DNA of 64,000 nt from Rhodoflexus caldus (GTDB lineage: Bacteria > Bacteroidota > Bacteroidia > Cytophagales > Thermoflexibacteraceae): assembly GCF_021206925.1 (NCBI RefSeq), contig NZ_JAJPRF010000006.1, positions 1-64,000 on the forward strand, given 5' to 3'. Positions 34,247-44,951 of this stretch are shown here, piece after piece. The first letter of the stretch is position 1. The number at the start of each line of letters is the position of its first letter. The notes beneath the pieces are model-generated. The model made no database searches. It was not told the origin of the DNA and worked only from the letters and a program-made list of their open reading frames with translations. Position numbers and translations under genes: made by a program.

Positions 34247-35620
34247 TTATCTGCCTTGCAACAACTCCCAGTTTACTTCGGCAATCGGACGCTCCAACTG
34301 TGTAAATACAGCGCCTCTGTCCAATGCTACCGGAATTTCGTTGAGTCGGTTATAGCGGCGTGCATCTACCCAACGATGTCCCCAAGGCTCGCACCACAGG
34401 GAGTAGCGGCGTTGGAATAAAATTTCGTTGATGAGTGCATCGCGTGTAGTAGCGCCTGTATAGGCCGGTAAACCTGCCGCAGTGCGTATGCGGTTGATAG
34501 CGCGAACGGCCTCACCGCTGTTACCTGCCTGCGCGTTAGCTTCCGCATAAATCAGCACCAATTCTTCGTTGCGCAAATATTTGACAGGAGTGGTATTTGT
34601 CGGATAGCGCAAGTCTTGCCATTCGCCCGACAACGGGATGTTATCGGTAGTAACAACCACAGGCGAACTACGGCGGAAGAACTTGCGCTGTACGCGCAAA
34701 TCGCCGGGCAGCGCATCGCTAATCAGCGAGGGGTGCACCACAATCATTGTATTAACAGGTGCATTCAACACGAAAAACAACGGATTGAAGATATCGGGTG
34801 GTGCGCCGTAAACAAATGCAGGGCCGGCTTCCAAGTCACCGTCGATGTTCATAAATGACTGTCCAAGGGCAGTGAGCGCACCCTGCCAATCTTGGCGGTA
34901 CACCGCCAAACGGGCTGCTATGGCGCGGTTTAACTGACGGATAGAGGCAATTGTACCAAAGTTATTGGCAGTAAAGCCTGCAGTCAGTCGGAAGGGGAAG
35001 TTACCTGTTCCTGCACGGCTCAACTCATCGTTAGCCTCATTCAGTAAGGCATTGATGCGGGTCAGTGCTTCATTGTAAGGTACAAACGGCCCCGGGTTTA
35101 ACTCGTCCGCTACATCAATGCGGATACCGTTTTGGAACTGTCCGTTGGCCACAATCATGTACTGATACGCCTGAATGGTTTTGGTGAAACCGCTAACGGC
35201 CAAGCGCTCCTGTTCGGTCAGTACGTTGGTGTTGCGTATAGCTTGCAGCAGTACATTGCCTTGCTTGATGGTCTGATACGGCGCATCATAAGCAGGGCCT
35301 ACGCCAAAAAACTGACCGTCGGGGCGGCGCCCCCCCTGCCCTAACCAGTCTGTTTGCCAGCGCGGGTCAGAAGCGTTCAGATACCATATTTCACGGCCGA
35401 AACAGCCAAATGCAGCCGTAACCGTAAAAACATGGGCACGGTGGCGAAATTCGAGACCGCTGATGAGCGACTGAATCTGGTTGCGCGTAGCGTTTTGAGA
35501 AACGCTTTGCAAAGAAGGGTTGTTGGGGTCAATTGCGTTTTCCAACTTAAAGAAACTGCAACCGCTGTTACCCAGCAGGGCAACGGCTAAAAGACCCGCG
35601 TATATTGTTTTTTTCAACAT
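34247..35620 (-). CDS. RagB/SusD-family outer-membrane lipoprotein
   Basis: This 457-residue surface lipoprotein (signal ending GNSGC, lipidated C21) acts as the lid and binding subunit over a SusC channel. Recognisable parts are the N-terminal helical region, LRNEELVLIYAEANAQAG and INRIRTAAGLPAY (the usual SusD motif), and EILFQRRYSLWCEPWGHRW near the end. The frame opens earlier at 35662, but ATG at 35620 begins the lipoprotein signal. It follows susC by 28 bp. No polysaccharide-degrading enzyme is adjacent, so the substrate could be a glycan, peptide or other polymer. Confidence 0.93.
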   Translation of the reverse strand: MLKKTIYAGLLAVALLGNSGCSFFKLENAIDPNNPSLQSVSQNATRNQIQSLISGLEFRHRAHVFTVTAAFGCFGREIWYLNASDPRWQTDWLGQGGRRPDGQFFGVGPAYDAPYQTIKQGNVLLQAIRNTNVLTEQERLAVSGFTKTIQAYQYMIVANGQFQNGIRIDVADELNPGPFVPYNEALTRINALLNEANDELSRAGTGNFPFRLTAGFTANNFGTIASIRQLNRAIAARLAVYRQDWQGALTALGQSFMNIDGDLEAGPAFVYGAPPDIFNPLFFVLNAPVNTMIVVHPSLISDALPGDLRVQRKFFRRSSPVVVTTDNIPLSGEWQDLRYPTNTTPVKYLRNEELVLIYAEANAQAGNSGEAVRAINRIRTAAGLPAYTGATTRDALINEILFQRRYSLWCEPWGHRWVDARRYNRLNEIPVALDRGAVFTQLERPIAEVNWELLQGR

Positions 35621-35648
35621 GGTTTTCAAATGTTTAGGTAACAACTGC

Positions 35649-38642
35649 TTAGAATTCCACAATCAAATGTCCGAAGAAACGTTTGGCCGTCGGATATGGG
35701 GTAACATCCACACCTGAGCCGATTGAGCGCTGACCAAAAGTTGAGGTTTCAGGGTCGTAACCTTCATATTTGGTAAAGGTAAGCGGGTTGTTGGCTGAAA
35801 CACCTAAACGGACTCTGCCTACTTTGTCGTCAAACCATTGGGTCAATGTAGTCTTAGGAACGTTGTAGTACAAGGCAACTTCGCGCAGGCGGATATAGCT
35901 GGCATCTTGTACCCAACGGCCGGCGTTGTTGAACGGTGCAGGCGGGCGCTGACGACCGTTAGGAATACCGTCGCCGTCATCATCGTTAAACCAGCCCGGC
36001 GTAGTACCGCCTGAATCGGTCAAAAAGGCTGACAGGTTGATATTGTCGCCGCCCTGCTTCCAGTGCCAAAGCATATTGAAATCAAAGTTTTTCAGGAAGG
36101 TAATTTCGTTGAACCATGACATTTGGAATTTAGGCTGCTGGTCGCCCCAAATGGTAAATACACCCGGAGAAACTTGCGGCGTACCTACGATGGTAGTAGG
36201 TGAAATACCCTCGCGAATCCAGAATGTACCAAGTGCTGTACCGAAACCTCCTTGGAAGTATGCAGGAATACCCAAGCTCTTGGTAAGCAGGCGGTTTTGC
36301 CAGTACATCACGCGGGTAAACCAGCGGAAATTGTCTGATTGAACAGGCGTTGCACCCAATGAGATTTCCCAACCTTTATTGGAAAGCGAAGCGCGGTTGC
36401 TTGGAATGGTGTTAATACCGGTAGAAGGCGCAAGGCTCAGGTTTTGGATGTTGTTGCGAGTTTCCTTGTCGTAATAAGTTACCTCCAATTGGATGCGATT
36501 ATTAAACAAGCCTGCATCAATACCAAATTCAAGTTCGCTGGCGCGTTCAGGTTCAAGGGTTGCATTACCTGCGGCAGTAGTAACCACTGAACCAAGGAGA
36601 CCACCGATGTTAGCGGCATTCAAGGCTGTAAAGGTATTGCCGAAAGCAGGCAAACCTGCGGTTTCGCCGTAGGCAATACGCGGCTTAATTTGGTTCACAG
36701 TTTCTTTGAATGTCCAGAAATCAAAGTTGGCAACGTTTACAGCCAATGAGGCTTTGGGGAAAGCATAGAACTTATTGGCGTCGCCGTTGAGAGTTGATTT
36801 ATCCCAACGGATACCTACGGTAGCCACTACTTTGTCATCCCAGTTAGCTTCCTGCTGCGCAAATATGCCTACGTCGGTAATGCTGCTTTGCAGCGCTTGG
36901 AAGATTTCTTGTACTGTTCCTTGACGCAGGTTTTTCTGGCCGGGAGCCAAACCGCGAGAACGGGTCAGCAAGCTGTTTTCAAAGAAGTTCAGGCGAACTG
37001 TACCCACCTGAGAGTTCATGTTTACTTTGCCTATGTTGTAGTTATAGGTCAAAGCCGCTTGGAAGTTGGTATTCACGTTACGTGTTTCTCCCCAAAGCGC
37101 ATCGCCGGGGTTTGCCTGCGCACGCTGGAACTGCAAGTCTTCGGGCAAGTAAACCAATGTAGAGTTTTGCGTAAAGTCTAAACCGCCTTGCGCCACAAAT
37201 TTCAGGAGCGACTTATCGGTCTTCAACAGGTCTGCGCCAAAGTTGAATGATTGAATGAAACGATCTACCACCGAATTGTTGATACCTTTATCGGTTACGG
37301 CAATCGGGTTTTCGGCAAAATAGGGATTATCGGGATATACGCCGTTTTCATTGGGGAACAGATTGAAGTAGTTAGGTACATAAGCAATGTTATAACCGAT
37401 ACTTGCACCTGTGTTGTTCTGGTTGCCCGTAAAACCGCGGTCGGTATTGGTGCGGATGTAGTTAGAACCTACACCAAAAGAAATGCGGTCTGAAATTTTG
37501 TGGTCAATATTGGCGCGCAGCGAGTAGCGCTTAAATCCTGTACGACGCACGATACCTTCTTCGTCAGTCAGCGCACCCGATACCATGAACTTGGTTTTTT
37601 CATTGCCGCCCGATACGCTCAAACGGGTATTGAGCAGGGTGGCAGTATTGCCGTAAAAATATTTTTCATAGTCATATTTCTGTCCGGCAGCCGCACGGAA
37701 TCGGTCTAATTCTACCTGACGACGAGCAGCAGGGAAAAAGAAGTTGATTTTGGCTTCGCTCCAATCATCTACACCCAGCAATCGCTGTGCACGGGCAAAA
37801 CCCGCATCTTGTGCAAATGAGATTTTTGTACGACCTGCCGAACCTTTTTTGGTGGTAATAATGATTACACCTGCGTTGGCACGCGTACCGTAGATAGCAG
37901 CAGCAGAAGGGCCTTTCAAAACCTCAATGCTTTCAATATCGTTGGGGTTCAAGTCTGCCAAACGGTTGGGGGCATCGTCCTGCGCACCCACACCGGCACC
38001 GGCTTCTGCACCGGATACGGCAGCACGACCGTTGCGGTTCGTAGCATTGTTTACATATACGCCATCTACAATATAGAGTGGTTGCGAAGCGCCTACCAGC
38101 GAAGAAATACCACGCAGTTGCACGGAAACACCGCCACCGGGGGCGCCGCTGTTCAAATTGATATTGACACCTGTCAGTTTACCGTACAGCGCATTATCAA
38201 CTGTTTGAATTTGCGTAGTACCAATCAGTTCTTTGGCAGAAACCGTAGAAACAGCATTGGCAAGGTTACTTCTCTTTACGGAAGATGCCAAACCTGTAAT
38301 TACTACCTCTTCCAGTTTAGTAACATCTTCTGCCAGCGATACATCCACTGTGCCGCTGTTTGCATTTACTTCAACCGATTTAGACAGATAACCGATGTAA
38401 GAGAAAACCAACGTTGCAGAGCCGCTGCTGCCTACATTGATACGATAGGAGCCGTTGGCATCGGAAATAGTACCTGCCGTGGTGCCTTTTACCACAATGT
38501 TTACACCGGGCAGAGGGCTGCCGTTAGCGGCATCTTTGACCGTTCCCTGCACCGTGTACTGTGCCCAGGCAACGTTGCACATCCACAAAAGCGCAAATGC
38601 GCCCAAATAGCGGATGGCATGATTGAACGTAGAAAACTTCAT
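35649..38642 (-). CDS. SusC/RagA-family TonB-dependent outer-membrane transporter
   Basis: The 997-residue protein has a signal peptide (GAFALLWMCNVAWAQ), then a carboxypeptidase-regulatory-like domain (TVQGTVKDAANGSPLPGVNI), then a plug with IQTVDNALYGKLTGV and QPLYIVDGVYVNN, the SusC signature, then a 22-strand-type barrel ending KRFFGHLIVEF. It imports the ligand held by the SusD partner, powered through TonB. ATG at 38642 starts the signal peptide; the frame is open upstream. susC-susD form an operon closed by the terminator at 34188. Without nearby degradative genes the ligand cannot be named. Confidence 0.95.
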   Translation of the reverse strand: MKFSTFNHAIRYLGAFALLWMCNVAWAQYTVQGTVKDAANGSPLPGVNIVVKGTTAGTISDANGSYRINVGSSGSATLVFSYIGYLSKSVEVNANSGTVDVSLAEDVTKLEEVVITGLASSVKRSNLANAVSTVSAKELIGTTQIQTVDNALYGKLTGVNINLNSGAPGGGVSVQLRGISSLVGASQPLYIVDGVYVNNATNRNGRAAVSGAEAGAGVGAQDDAPNRLADLNPNDIESIEVLKGPSAAAIYGTRANAGVIIITTKKGSAGRTKISFAQDAGFARAQRLLGVDDWSEAKINFFFPAARRQVELDRFRAAAGQKYDYEKYFYGNTATLLNTRLSVSGGNEKTKFMVSGALTDEEGIVRRTGFKRYSLRANIDHKISDRISFGVGSNYIRTNTDRGFTGNQNNTGASIGYNIAYVPNYFNLFPNENGVYPDNPYFAENPIAVTDKGINNSVVDRFIQSFNFGADLLKTDKSLLKFVAQGGLDFTQNSTLVYLPEDLQFQRAQANPGDALWGETRNVNTNFQAALTYNYNIGKVNMNSQVGTVRLNFFENSLLTRSRGLAPGQKNLRQGTVQEIFQALQSSITDVGIFAQQEANWDDKVVATVGIRWDKSTLNGDANKFYAFPKASLAVNVANFDFWTFKETVNQIKPRIAYGETAGLPAFGNTFTALNAANIGGLLGSVVTTAAGNATLEPERASELEFGIDAGLFNNRIQLEVTYYDKETRNNIQNLSLAPSTGINTIPSNRASLSNKGWEISLGATPVQSDNFRWFTRVMYWQNRLLTKSLGIPAYFQGGFGTALGTFWIREGISPTTIVGTPQVSPGVFTIWGDQQPKFQMSWFNEITFLKNFDFNMLWHWKQGGDNINLSAFLTDSGGTTPGWFNDDDGDGIPNGRQRPPAPFNNAGRWVQDASYIRLREVALYYNVPKTTLTQWFDDKVGRVRLGVSANNPLTFTKYEGYDPETSTFGQRSIGSGVDVTPYPTAKRFFGHLIVEF

Positions 38643-38790
38643 AGCAAAATAGTTTTGTTTAAGTTTGATTGCCCTAAATCTAATCGGTTCGGACAAAAAA
38701 CGAATCAAGTGTGCACATTTTTTGTTCGCCTGCAACCCAACTTTAACATATTTGCCATGTAAGCTATTGGTTATCAGACATTAAGCTGAT

Positions 38791-39435
38791 TTACAGCAAC
38801 GCAGCACCTGCCGATGAGCCGATACGGTCGGCACCGGCGGCAATCATAGCCAATGCCTGCCCTTTGGTGCGGATGCCGCCCGATGCTTTTACGCCCATAT
38901 ATTCGCCTACGGTTTCGCGCATCAGGCGCACGGCGTGTTCGGTGGCACCGCCGCTGCCAAATCCGGTAGAGGTTTTTACGAAATCTGCACCCGCATCCTG
39001 TGCAATTTTGCAGGCACGGACAATTTCCTCATCGCTCAGGTAGCAGGTTTCTATAATCACTTTCAACATAGCATGGCTTTCGTGGCACATTTTGGCCAAT
39101 TGGGCAATTTCACCTTTTACCCAACTCATCACACCTGTTTTGAATGCGCCCAAATTCATCACCATGTCTATTTCCTGTGCGCCGTCTGCAAGTGCTATCT
39201 CCGTTTCGCGGACTTTTGCCTCCGTGCGATTGTAGCCTAACGGAAAACCGACCACGGTTACTAAGCGTATGTCGTGCACGCCAATGTCGCGGCGGGCTTT
39301 TTTTACCCAATAAGGTGGCACACATACGCCAACAAACCGATGCTGGATTGCTTCTTGCACTAAGCGTTCATAGTCATCTGAAACGGCAACAGGCGAAAGC
39401 AGGGTATGCTCTATGTGCTGATTTAAGGTTTCCAT
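38791..39435 (-). CDS. deoC: Deoxyribose-phosphate aldolase
   Basis: This 214-residue class I aldolase splits 2-deoxyribose 5-phosphate into glyceraldehyde 3-phosphate and acetaldehyde. The Schiff-base lysine lies in FVKTSTGFGSGGAT, and a second active-site lysine is in GVKASGGIRT. CVPPYWVKKA and VVGFPLGYNRTEAK are also typical. The frame is open to 39558, but ATG at 39435 (METLNQHIEHTLL) matches the family start. It diverges from the dienelactone hydrolase gene and precedes susC by about 150 bp. Nucleoside breakdown is the usual context, though no deo partners are present. Confidence 0.95.
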   Translation of the reverse strand: METLNQHIEHTLLSPVAVSDDYERLVQEAIQHRFVGVCVPPYWVKKARRDIGVHDIRLVTVVGFPLGYNRTEAKVRETEIALADGAQEIDMVMNLGAFKTGVMSWVKGEIAQLAKMCHESHAMLKVIIETCYLSDEEIVRACKIAQDAGADFVKTSTGFGSGGATEHAVRLMRETVGEYMGVKASGGIRTKGQALAMIAAGADRIGSSAGAALL

Positions 39436-39523
39436 CCGATGCGGGCTTGTTAAAATCCTAAACTTTCTTTTACTTACACAAGTTATCAGTGCAACTATTT
39501 GTTCACAAAAATAAACAGAACCC

Positions 39524-40399
39524 ATGCTAAAAATGCTGAGTATTGCCGCATCCCTCATTTTGGGTGCTGCATCCGTTTTTTTCTACAATCAATATCGTAG
39601 CGAGTCTGCCAATGCAGTTTGTTGCCATGTGCCCTCCTCTGCAACTGCTTCATTTGCCGCCTTCGCCTCCGACCGCGACTTTGTCAATAAGCACGAAGAG
39701 CCGCTGCCGTTCACTTTTGTTTCGCAGGCGGGCGGTCAGGAAATCAGTTATCCTACCCCGGACGGTAAAACAGCCAAAGCATGGCTGATTCCATCCAAAA
39801 AGAAAAGCAAAAACTACCTGTTCGTATTCCACGAGTGGTGGGGGCTGAACGACCACATTAAAGCAGAAGCAGAAAAATTCTACAAAGATTTACCCGATGT
39901 AAACGTTATTTGCCTCGATTTATACGACGGCCTTGTAGCCACCACACGCGAAGAAGCAGGTAAGCAAATGCAAGGACTGAAACAAGAACGTGCCGCTGCC
40001 ATTGTAAACGGCGCCATTGCCTATGCCGGCAAAAAAGCCAATATTTTCACCGTAGGCTGGTGTATGGGCGGCAGCTGGTCGCTGCAAGCTGCGCTGTTGG
40101 CAGGCAACCAAGCAAAAGGCTGTATCATTTACTATGGTATGCCCGAGAAAAATGTGGAACGCCTGAAAACACTCAATACCGATGTGCTGGGCATTTTTGC
40201 CGGACAAGAGCAGTGGATTTCGCCCAAAGTAGTGGAAGAGTTTGACGCAAACATGAAGCAGGCAGGCAAAAAACTGACCTATAAAATTTTTGATGCCGAC
40301 CATGCTTTCGCCAATCCGAGCAACCCGAAATATGCGAAAGAAGCTGCCGACGAGGCCTACGCCATGTCGTTGGACTATCTGAAAAAACGAATGAAATAG
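39524..40399 (+). CDS. Dienelactone hydrolase-family protein, exported
   Basis: The 291-residue alpha/beta-hydrolase has an N-terminal hydrophobic segment (SIAASLILGAASVFFY) that acts as a signal or anchor. The nucleophile is C180 in GWCMGGSW, the histidine is H260 in DADHAFANP, and HEWWGLND is the family's oxyanion-region motif. The acid position reads AGQEQWIS, with Glu or Gln where the family usually has Asp. Substrates of such exported members are unknown and may be esters or lactones. It is 25 bp upstream of the S41 protease gene and probably shares its transcript. Confidence 0.87.
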   Translation: MLKMLSIAASLILGAASVFFYNQYRSESANAVCCHVPSSATASFAAFASDRDFVNKHEEPLPFTFVSQAGGQEISYPTPDGKTAKAWLIPSKKKSKNYLFVFHEWWGLNDHIKAEAEKFYKDLPDVNVICLDLYDGLVATTREEAGKQMQGLKQERAAAIVNGAIAYAGKKANIFTVGWCMGGSWSLQAALLAGNQAKGCIIYYGMPEKNVERLKTLNTDVLGIFAGQEQWISPKVVEEFDANMKQAGKKLTYKIFDADHAFANPSNPKYAKEAADEAYAMSLDYLKKRMK

Positions 40400-40424
40400 T
40401 ACGAAGTTAAAAGACCCGATAACG

Positions 40425-41720
40425 ATGAAACGCCGTTTTCGTATGCTTGCATGGCTGCTGTTGGTATTTGCAGCGGCCTGCCAAAAGAAAGAAAACAATC
40501 CTATTACGGATGTAAACAGCCTGCCGATTAAGCGCTATGTTTACGAAGTAATGAAGTACATCTACTTCTGGGACACCAAAATACCGACAAACATCAATCC
40601 TGACAATTTTAGCACGCCCGAAGCCCTGATGGATGCGATGCTTTACAAACCAACCGACAGATGGAGTTACATCGTGAGGGATAACGGGGCTACGGCGGCA
40701 CAACTGCAAACAGGTTCTACGCAGGGTTTCGGTTTTCTGTGGGGATTAGACCGCGACCAAAATTTGCGATTGGTGCTGGTGCATCCCAACTCACCGGCCG
40801 AAGATGTGCGCCTGACCCGCGGAATGCGCGTATTGAGCGTTAACGGCACACCCATCAACGCAGGGGCAACCAATATCCCCCGCTTTGAAAACACTGTTTC
40901 GCTGACCGTTCAGGATGCCTCAGGCGCTATCCGCCAAGTAGAACTGCAAGCACGTAATTTTAACATGCGCGGTGTTACCCTGCGCGAAGTAAAACAGGTG
41001 GCAGGCAGAAAAGTAGGTTATTTAGTGTTTTCCATTTTCACTCAATCTTCGGTGCAGGAACTGGACGAAGCCTTCAATTTCTTCCGCAGCGAAGGTGTCA
41101 ATGAATTGGTGCTGGACATCCGCTACAACGGCGGCGGCTCACCCGAAACCGCGCAGCATCTGGCAAGCCTGATTGCGCCCAATGCGGCAGGCAGGCGCTT
41201 TTTGCAATACCAACACAACAACCAAAACACGCAGCGCAATACGGAACTTAATTTTAAAAGCGTAAACAACGGGCTGAATCTGAACCGCGTGTTCATCCTG
41301 ACTACAAGCAATACTGCCTCTGCCAGCGAGTTGGTAATCAATGGTTTACGGCCTTTTGTAAATGTACAAACCATTGGCAGCACTACCAACGGCAAATATG
41401 TCGGCGGCTATGTGTTTACGCATCGGGAAGGGTATTCAGTTGTGCCCATCAGCTTCCAGAGCATCAACGCCAACGGCGATACTTTTGCCAATGGTTTTGA
41501 GCCATCGTTCCGCGCCACCGACGACCGCACGCGCCCGTTTGGAGACCTCAACGAAAACCTGCTGGCGGCTGCCCTGCACTTCATTGCTAATGGCTCTTTT
41601 GGCGGCTACGTACAAACCGCAAGGGTAGAATCCGACAATTTCAACGAAACACTACTCTACACCGAAGACCAAGCCATTCGCCGCTTGCCGATTACAGGCG
41701 GTTTCAAACAATTGCAATAG
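40425..41720 (+). CDS. S41-family C-terminal processing peptidase, lipoprotein
   Basis: The 431-residue protein has a lipoprotein signal (LLLVFAAAC, C19). A PDZ-like segment follows (VHPNSPAEDVRLTRGMRVLSVNGT), then the tail-specific protease domain: GYLVFSIFTQSS, LVLDIRYNGGGS, the serine region TSNTASASELVINGL, and the lysine in NGKYVGGY. It would cleave proteins or peptides in the periplasm or at the cell surface. Such Bacteroidota lipoprotein S41 proteases sometimes accompany SusCD systems, but here the pair is divergent and separated by deoC. A terminator follows. Confidence 0.92.
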   Translation: MKRRFRMLAWLLLVFAAACQKKENNPITDVNSLPIKRYVYEVMKYIYFWDTKIPTNINPDNFSTPEALMDAMLYKPTDRWSYIVRDNGATAAQLQTGSTQGFGFLWGLDRDQNLRLVLVHPNSPAEDVRLTRGMRVLSVNGTPINAGATNIPRFENTVSLTVQDASGAIRQVELQARNFNMRGVTLREVKQVAGRKVGYLVFSIFTQSSVQELDEAFNFFRSEGVNELVLDIRYNGGGSPETAQHLASLIAPNAAGRRFLQYQHNNQNTQRNTELNFKSVNNGLNLNRVFILTTSNTASASELVINGLRPFVNVQTIGSTTNGKYVGGYVFTHREGYSVVPISFQSINANGDTFANGFEPSFRATDDRTRPFGDLNENLLAAALHFIANGSFGGYVQTARVESDNFNETLLYTEDQAIRRLPITGGFKQLQ

Positions 41721-41750
41721 TATTGCCAAAGCATTGATAATCAATACACT

Positions 41751-41784
41751 AAGCCCGACAAATTTTCAAAAATCTGTCGGGCTT
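41751..41784 (+). terminator. Terminator after the S41 peptidase gene
   Basis: Arms 41751-41765 and 41770-41784 pair over 15 positions with one mismatch and a 4-nt loop, followed by a T-run. The stem core GCCCGACA is again related to the composite repeat stems, but no conserved tail follows. The next gene starts only 6 bases later. Confidence 0.8.
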
Positions 41785-41790
41785 TTTAAT

Positions 41791-42573
41791 ATGCAAAAAA
41801 ATACTATCATGTACGAACATCCTGACTACGACCGCGCAACTGCTTTTCACTATGCCGCCTATCGCCCCGACTTGCACGAACGTATTTTAGCCGAATTTTT
41901 ACAGCCCATGCCGCAAGCCACAGGTTTGGATATCGGCTGTGGAACGGGACAATCGGCTATTACTCTATCCAAATTTACACGCCGCGTTATTGGCATAGAA
42001 CCAAGTGAGGCGATGTTGCAAAAAGCCTTGCAACATCCCAACGTATCTTACCTCCTGTTCAATGGCAGGGACTTGCCTTTTTCACAGCCGCAGTTTAGCA
42101 TTATCACAATGGCCGGCTCATGGTTTTATGCCGCCTCACAACACTTGCTCAATCAGTTGTTGCAAGTGCTGCTGCCCAATGGCAGTGTCCTGCTTTATGA
42201 TTTTAACATCTGCTTGTCCGATGTGTTATCAGCCCTTGGTATCAGGCTTGCCGAAACCGCGACTCCATACAATCATGCCCTTGATTTTTCGGCATTTGAG
42301 CACGCTCCTTTGCAGGTTGTGCAACAACTGAAAAAAGATATAGATTTCCCTGTTGCAGCCGAAAATCTGGTGCATCTGCTGCTGTCGTTGAAAGAAGTAT
42401 ATCTGCTGCTGCAAACAAAGTATGGCGATGCGGTCAACGTGCCCGCGATATTGCTGCATGAATTCTCACAACATTTCGGCAAAGAAAGTATCAGTTTAAG
42501 GACAACCTTATACGGTACGCGCTATCACCTGCCTGAAACAAGCGAACATATAAAAACAAATCCCCAATCGTAA
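41791..42573 (+). CDS. SAM-dependent methyltransferase
   Basis: The 260-residue class I methyltransferase has motif I in GLDIGCGTGQSAITLSK, an acidic strand end at VIGIEPSEAML, and the motif IV region FSIITMAGSWFYA. It resembles the YcgJ/UbiE-like small-molecule group, but the acceptor cannot be predicted. The frame is open upstream through the terminator hairpin, which argues for a start at ATG 41791 or at the second ATG 41809 (MYEHPDYDRA); the latter fits the domain edge equally well. Nothing in the neighbours suggests a pathway. Confidence 0.82.
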   Translation: MQKNTIMYEHPDYDRATAFHYAAYRPDLHERILAEFLQPMPQATGLDIGCGTGQSAITLSKFTRRVIGIEPSEAMLQKALQHPNVSYLLFNGRDLPFSQPQFSIITMAGSWFYAASQHLLNQLLQVLLPNGSVLLYDFNICLSDVLSALGIRLAETATPYNHALDFSAFEHAPLQVVQQLKKDIDFPVAAENLVHLLLSLKEVYLLLQTKYGDAVNVPAILLHEFSQHFGKESISLRTTLYGTRYHLPETSEHIKTNPQS

Positions 42574-42590
42574 ATCCCAAATCCCCAATC
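42558..42590 (+). repeat. Short direct repeat at the methyltransferase stop
   Basis: AAATCCCCAATC occurs at 42558-42569 and again at 42579-42590 on either side of the stop codon, with an AAATCCC fragment between. It looks like slippage-type low-complexity sequence. No function is evident. Confidence 0.6.
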
Positions 42591-42668
42591 ACAAAGCAAT
42601 TCCTGCCAACTTATGATTAGCTTTGCAGCCGAATTAGAAATGGATAACCTGATTAACTATCTCCTCTC

Positions 42669-44951
42669 ATGGCCATTAAAATCAGAAAACAGGACGCGCT
42701 GGACTATCATGCGCTGGAACGTCCCGGTAAAATAGAAGTCATTCCAACAAAAGCCACCAAGTCTCAACGCGACTTAGCACTGGCATACTCCCCGGGTGTT
42801 GCGGAACCCTGCCTTGAAATTGCCAAAAACCCCGAAGACGTTTATAAATACACTGCCAAAGGCAATCTGGTAGCCGTTATTTCCAACGGAACGGCTGTGT
42901 TGGGTCTGGGCGACATCGGCCCGGAGGCATCTAAGCCGGTAATGGAAGGCAAAGGCATTTTGTTTAAAATATTTGCAGGCATTGATGTATTTGACATAGA
43001 ACTCAACAGCCGCAATATTGACGACTTCATCCACGTTGTAAAAGCATTAGAGCCTACCTTTGGCGGGGTCAATCTGGAAGACATCAAAGCGCCCGACTGC
43101 TTTGAGATTGAAGAGCGTCTCAAAAAAGAAATGCGCATTCCGGTGATGCACGACGACCAGCACGGAACAGCCATTATCTCCGCGGCCGGCCTGATAAACG
43201 CTGCCGAACTGGTAGGCAAAAAATTGGAAGACATCAAAATCGTAGTTTCGGGTGCAGGCGCTTCCGCTATTTCGTGCGTGAAACTGTTTCTGGAAATCGG
43301 CGTAAAGCGCGAAAACATCGTCATGTGCGACAGCAAAGGCGTAGTGCGTGCCGACCGCACCGATTTGGACAAATACAAGCGCGAGTTTGCCACCTCGCGC
43401 GACCTTTACACCCTCGAGGACGCAATGAAAGGCGCGGATATGTTCCTTGGCCTGAGCAAAGCCAACGTACTGAAGCCCGAGTTGCTGCTCACAATGGCCG
43501 ACAGACCGATTGTATTTGCACTGGCCAACCCCGACCCCGAAATTGCCTACGATTTGGCAGTGGCTACCCGCAGTGATATCATCATGGCCACAGGCCGTTC
43601 CGACTACCCCAATCAGGTGAACAACGTGCTTGGCTTCCCGTTCATCTTCCGCGGCGCTTTGGATGTTCGCGCAACGGAAATCAACGATGCCATGAAACTG
43701 GCAGCCGTACATGCCATTGCCGAACTTGCACGCAAGCCCGTCCCTGAAATCGTTAATATTGCTTACAATCAGCCGAACATTACTTTTGGGCCTACCTACT
43801 TCATTCCCAAGCCGTTAGACCCGCGCCTGCTCACAACGGTAGCGCCTGCGGTTGCCAAAGCGGCTATGGAAAGCGGCGTTGCCCGTTATCAAATCACAGA
43901 CTGGGACGCCTACGAAAACGAGTTGCGCCGCCGCATGGGCAACGATGAGAACATCATGCGCGTGCTCGTAAACAAAGCCAAGCAAGACCCGCAGCGCGTT
44001 ATTTTTGCCGAAGCCGACAACTACAACGTGCTGAAAGCCGCACAGATTGTAATGGACGAAGGCATTGCCAAGCCTATCCTGCTGGGCGATAAAAACAAAA
44101 TTGCACAGCTCATTGCCGACAATGGGCTGGATTTGGGCAATGCCCCCGTAATAGACCCCTACTCTGCCGAAACAACCGAACAATGCAAACGCTACGGCGA
44201 TATTTTCTTTGAAAAACGCAAACGCCGCGGTTATAACTACAACGAAGCCCATAAGCGCATCCGCGAACGCAACTATTTCGGCATGGTGATGCTGCACGAA
44301 GGCGAAGGCGATGCGCTCATCTCAGGGATGACGCGAAAATATGAATCCGTTTTGCGTCCTGCATTGGAAATTATCGGCACAGCCGAAGCCGGTAAAAAAG
44401 TTTCCGGCATGTACATGATGCTAACCAAACAAGGCCCCATTTTCATGGCCGATACTACCGTGATTCAGAACCCGACAGCCGAAGAACTGGTAGATATCGC
44501 CCTGTTTGCCGCCGATGCCGTGCGCCGTTTTGAAATAGAACCACGCATCGCCATGCTGTCCTACTCCAACTTTGGTTCATCTAACGACCCCGAGCCTACC
44601 AAAGTGCGCAAAGCGGTGGAAATGCTCAAAGCCAAACATCCAACCCTTTGTGTGGACGGCGACATTCAGGCAAACGTAGCATTCAACAAAGAAATTCTGG
44701 AAGAAAATTATCCTTTCTCCGAATTGGTTTCCGGTGCTCCTAATATCCTGATTTTCCCTAACTTAGCAGCAGGAAACATTGCCTACAAACTGATGCAGGC
44801 CATCGGCGGTGCCGAAGCCGTAGGGCCTATCATTTTAGGTATGAAAAAAGCCGTGCACGTATTGCAATTGGGCAGTTCGGTACGCGAAATAGTAAACATG
44901 GCAACCATTGCCGTTGTAGATGCACAAAACAAAAAGCGCAAACGCTCATGA
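42669..44951 (+). CDS. maeB: NADP-dependent malic enzyme with phosphotransacetylase-like domain
   Basis: The 760-residue fusion has an N-terminal malic enzyme domain (about 1-430) and a C-terminal domain (about 430-760) like phosphate acetyltransferase. The first has [30 protein letters not shown] and [11 protein letters not shown] for NADP binding. The second includes [16 protein letters not shown] and [16 protein letters not shown]. MaeB-type enzymes convert malate to pyruvate with NADPH, and the PTA-like part is regulatory, responding to acetyl-CoA rather than catalysing. The TGA overlaps the ATG of the SlyD gene, so expression is coupled. Confidence 0.96.
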   Translation: MAIKIRKQDALDYHALERPGKIEVIPTKATKSQRDLALAYSPGVAEPCLEIAKNPEDVYKYTAKGNLVAVISNGTAVLGLGDIGPEASKPVMEGKGILFKIFAGIDVFDIELNSRNIDDFIHVVKALEPTFGGVNLEDIKAPDCFEIEERLKKEMRIPVMHDDQHGTAIISAAGLINAAELVGKKLEDIKIVVSGAGASAISCVKLFLEIGVKRENIVMCDSKGVVRADRTDLDKYKREFATSRDLYTLEDAMKGADMFLGLSKANVLKPELLLTMADRPIVFALANPDPEIAYDLAVATRSDIIMATGRSDYPNQVNNVLGFPFIFRGALDVRATEINDAMKLAAVHAIAELARKPVPEIVNIAYNQPNITFGPTYFIPKPLDPRLLTTVAPAVAKAAMESGVARYQITDWDAYENELRRRMGNDENIMRVLVNKAKQDPQRVIFAEADNYNVLKAAQIVMDEGIAKPILLGDKNKIAQLIADNGLDLGNAPVIDPYSAETTEQCKRYGDIFFEKRKRRGYNYNEAHKRIRERNYFGMVMLHEGEGDALISGMTRKYESVLRPALEIIGTAEAGKKVSGMYMMLTKQGPIFMADTTVIQNPTAEELVDIALFAADAVRRFEIEPRIAMLSYSNFGSSNDPEPTKVRKAVEMLKAKHPTLCVDGDIQANVAFNKEILEENYPFSELVSGAPNILIFPNLAAGNIAYKLMQAIGGAEAVGPIILGMKKAVHVLQLGSSVREIVNMATIAVVDAQNKKRKRS

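Noticed and set aside
42558-42590. Attachment site or mobile-element end made of AAATCCCCAATC repeats
   Set aside because: There is no integrase, transposase or second site; simple slippage is enough to explain it.
43047-43712. 221-codon open frame opposite maeB
   Set aside because: Shadow frame within a clearly coding region.
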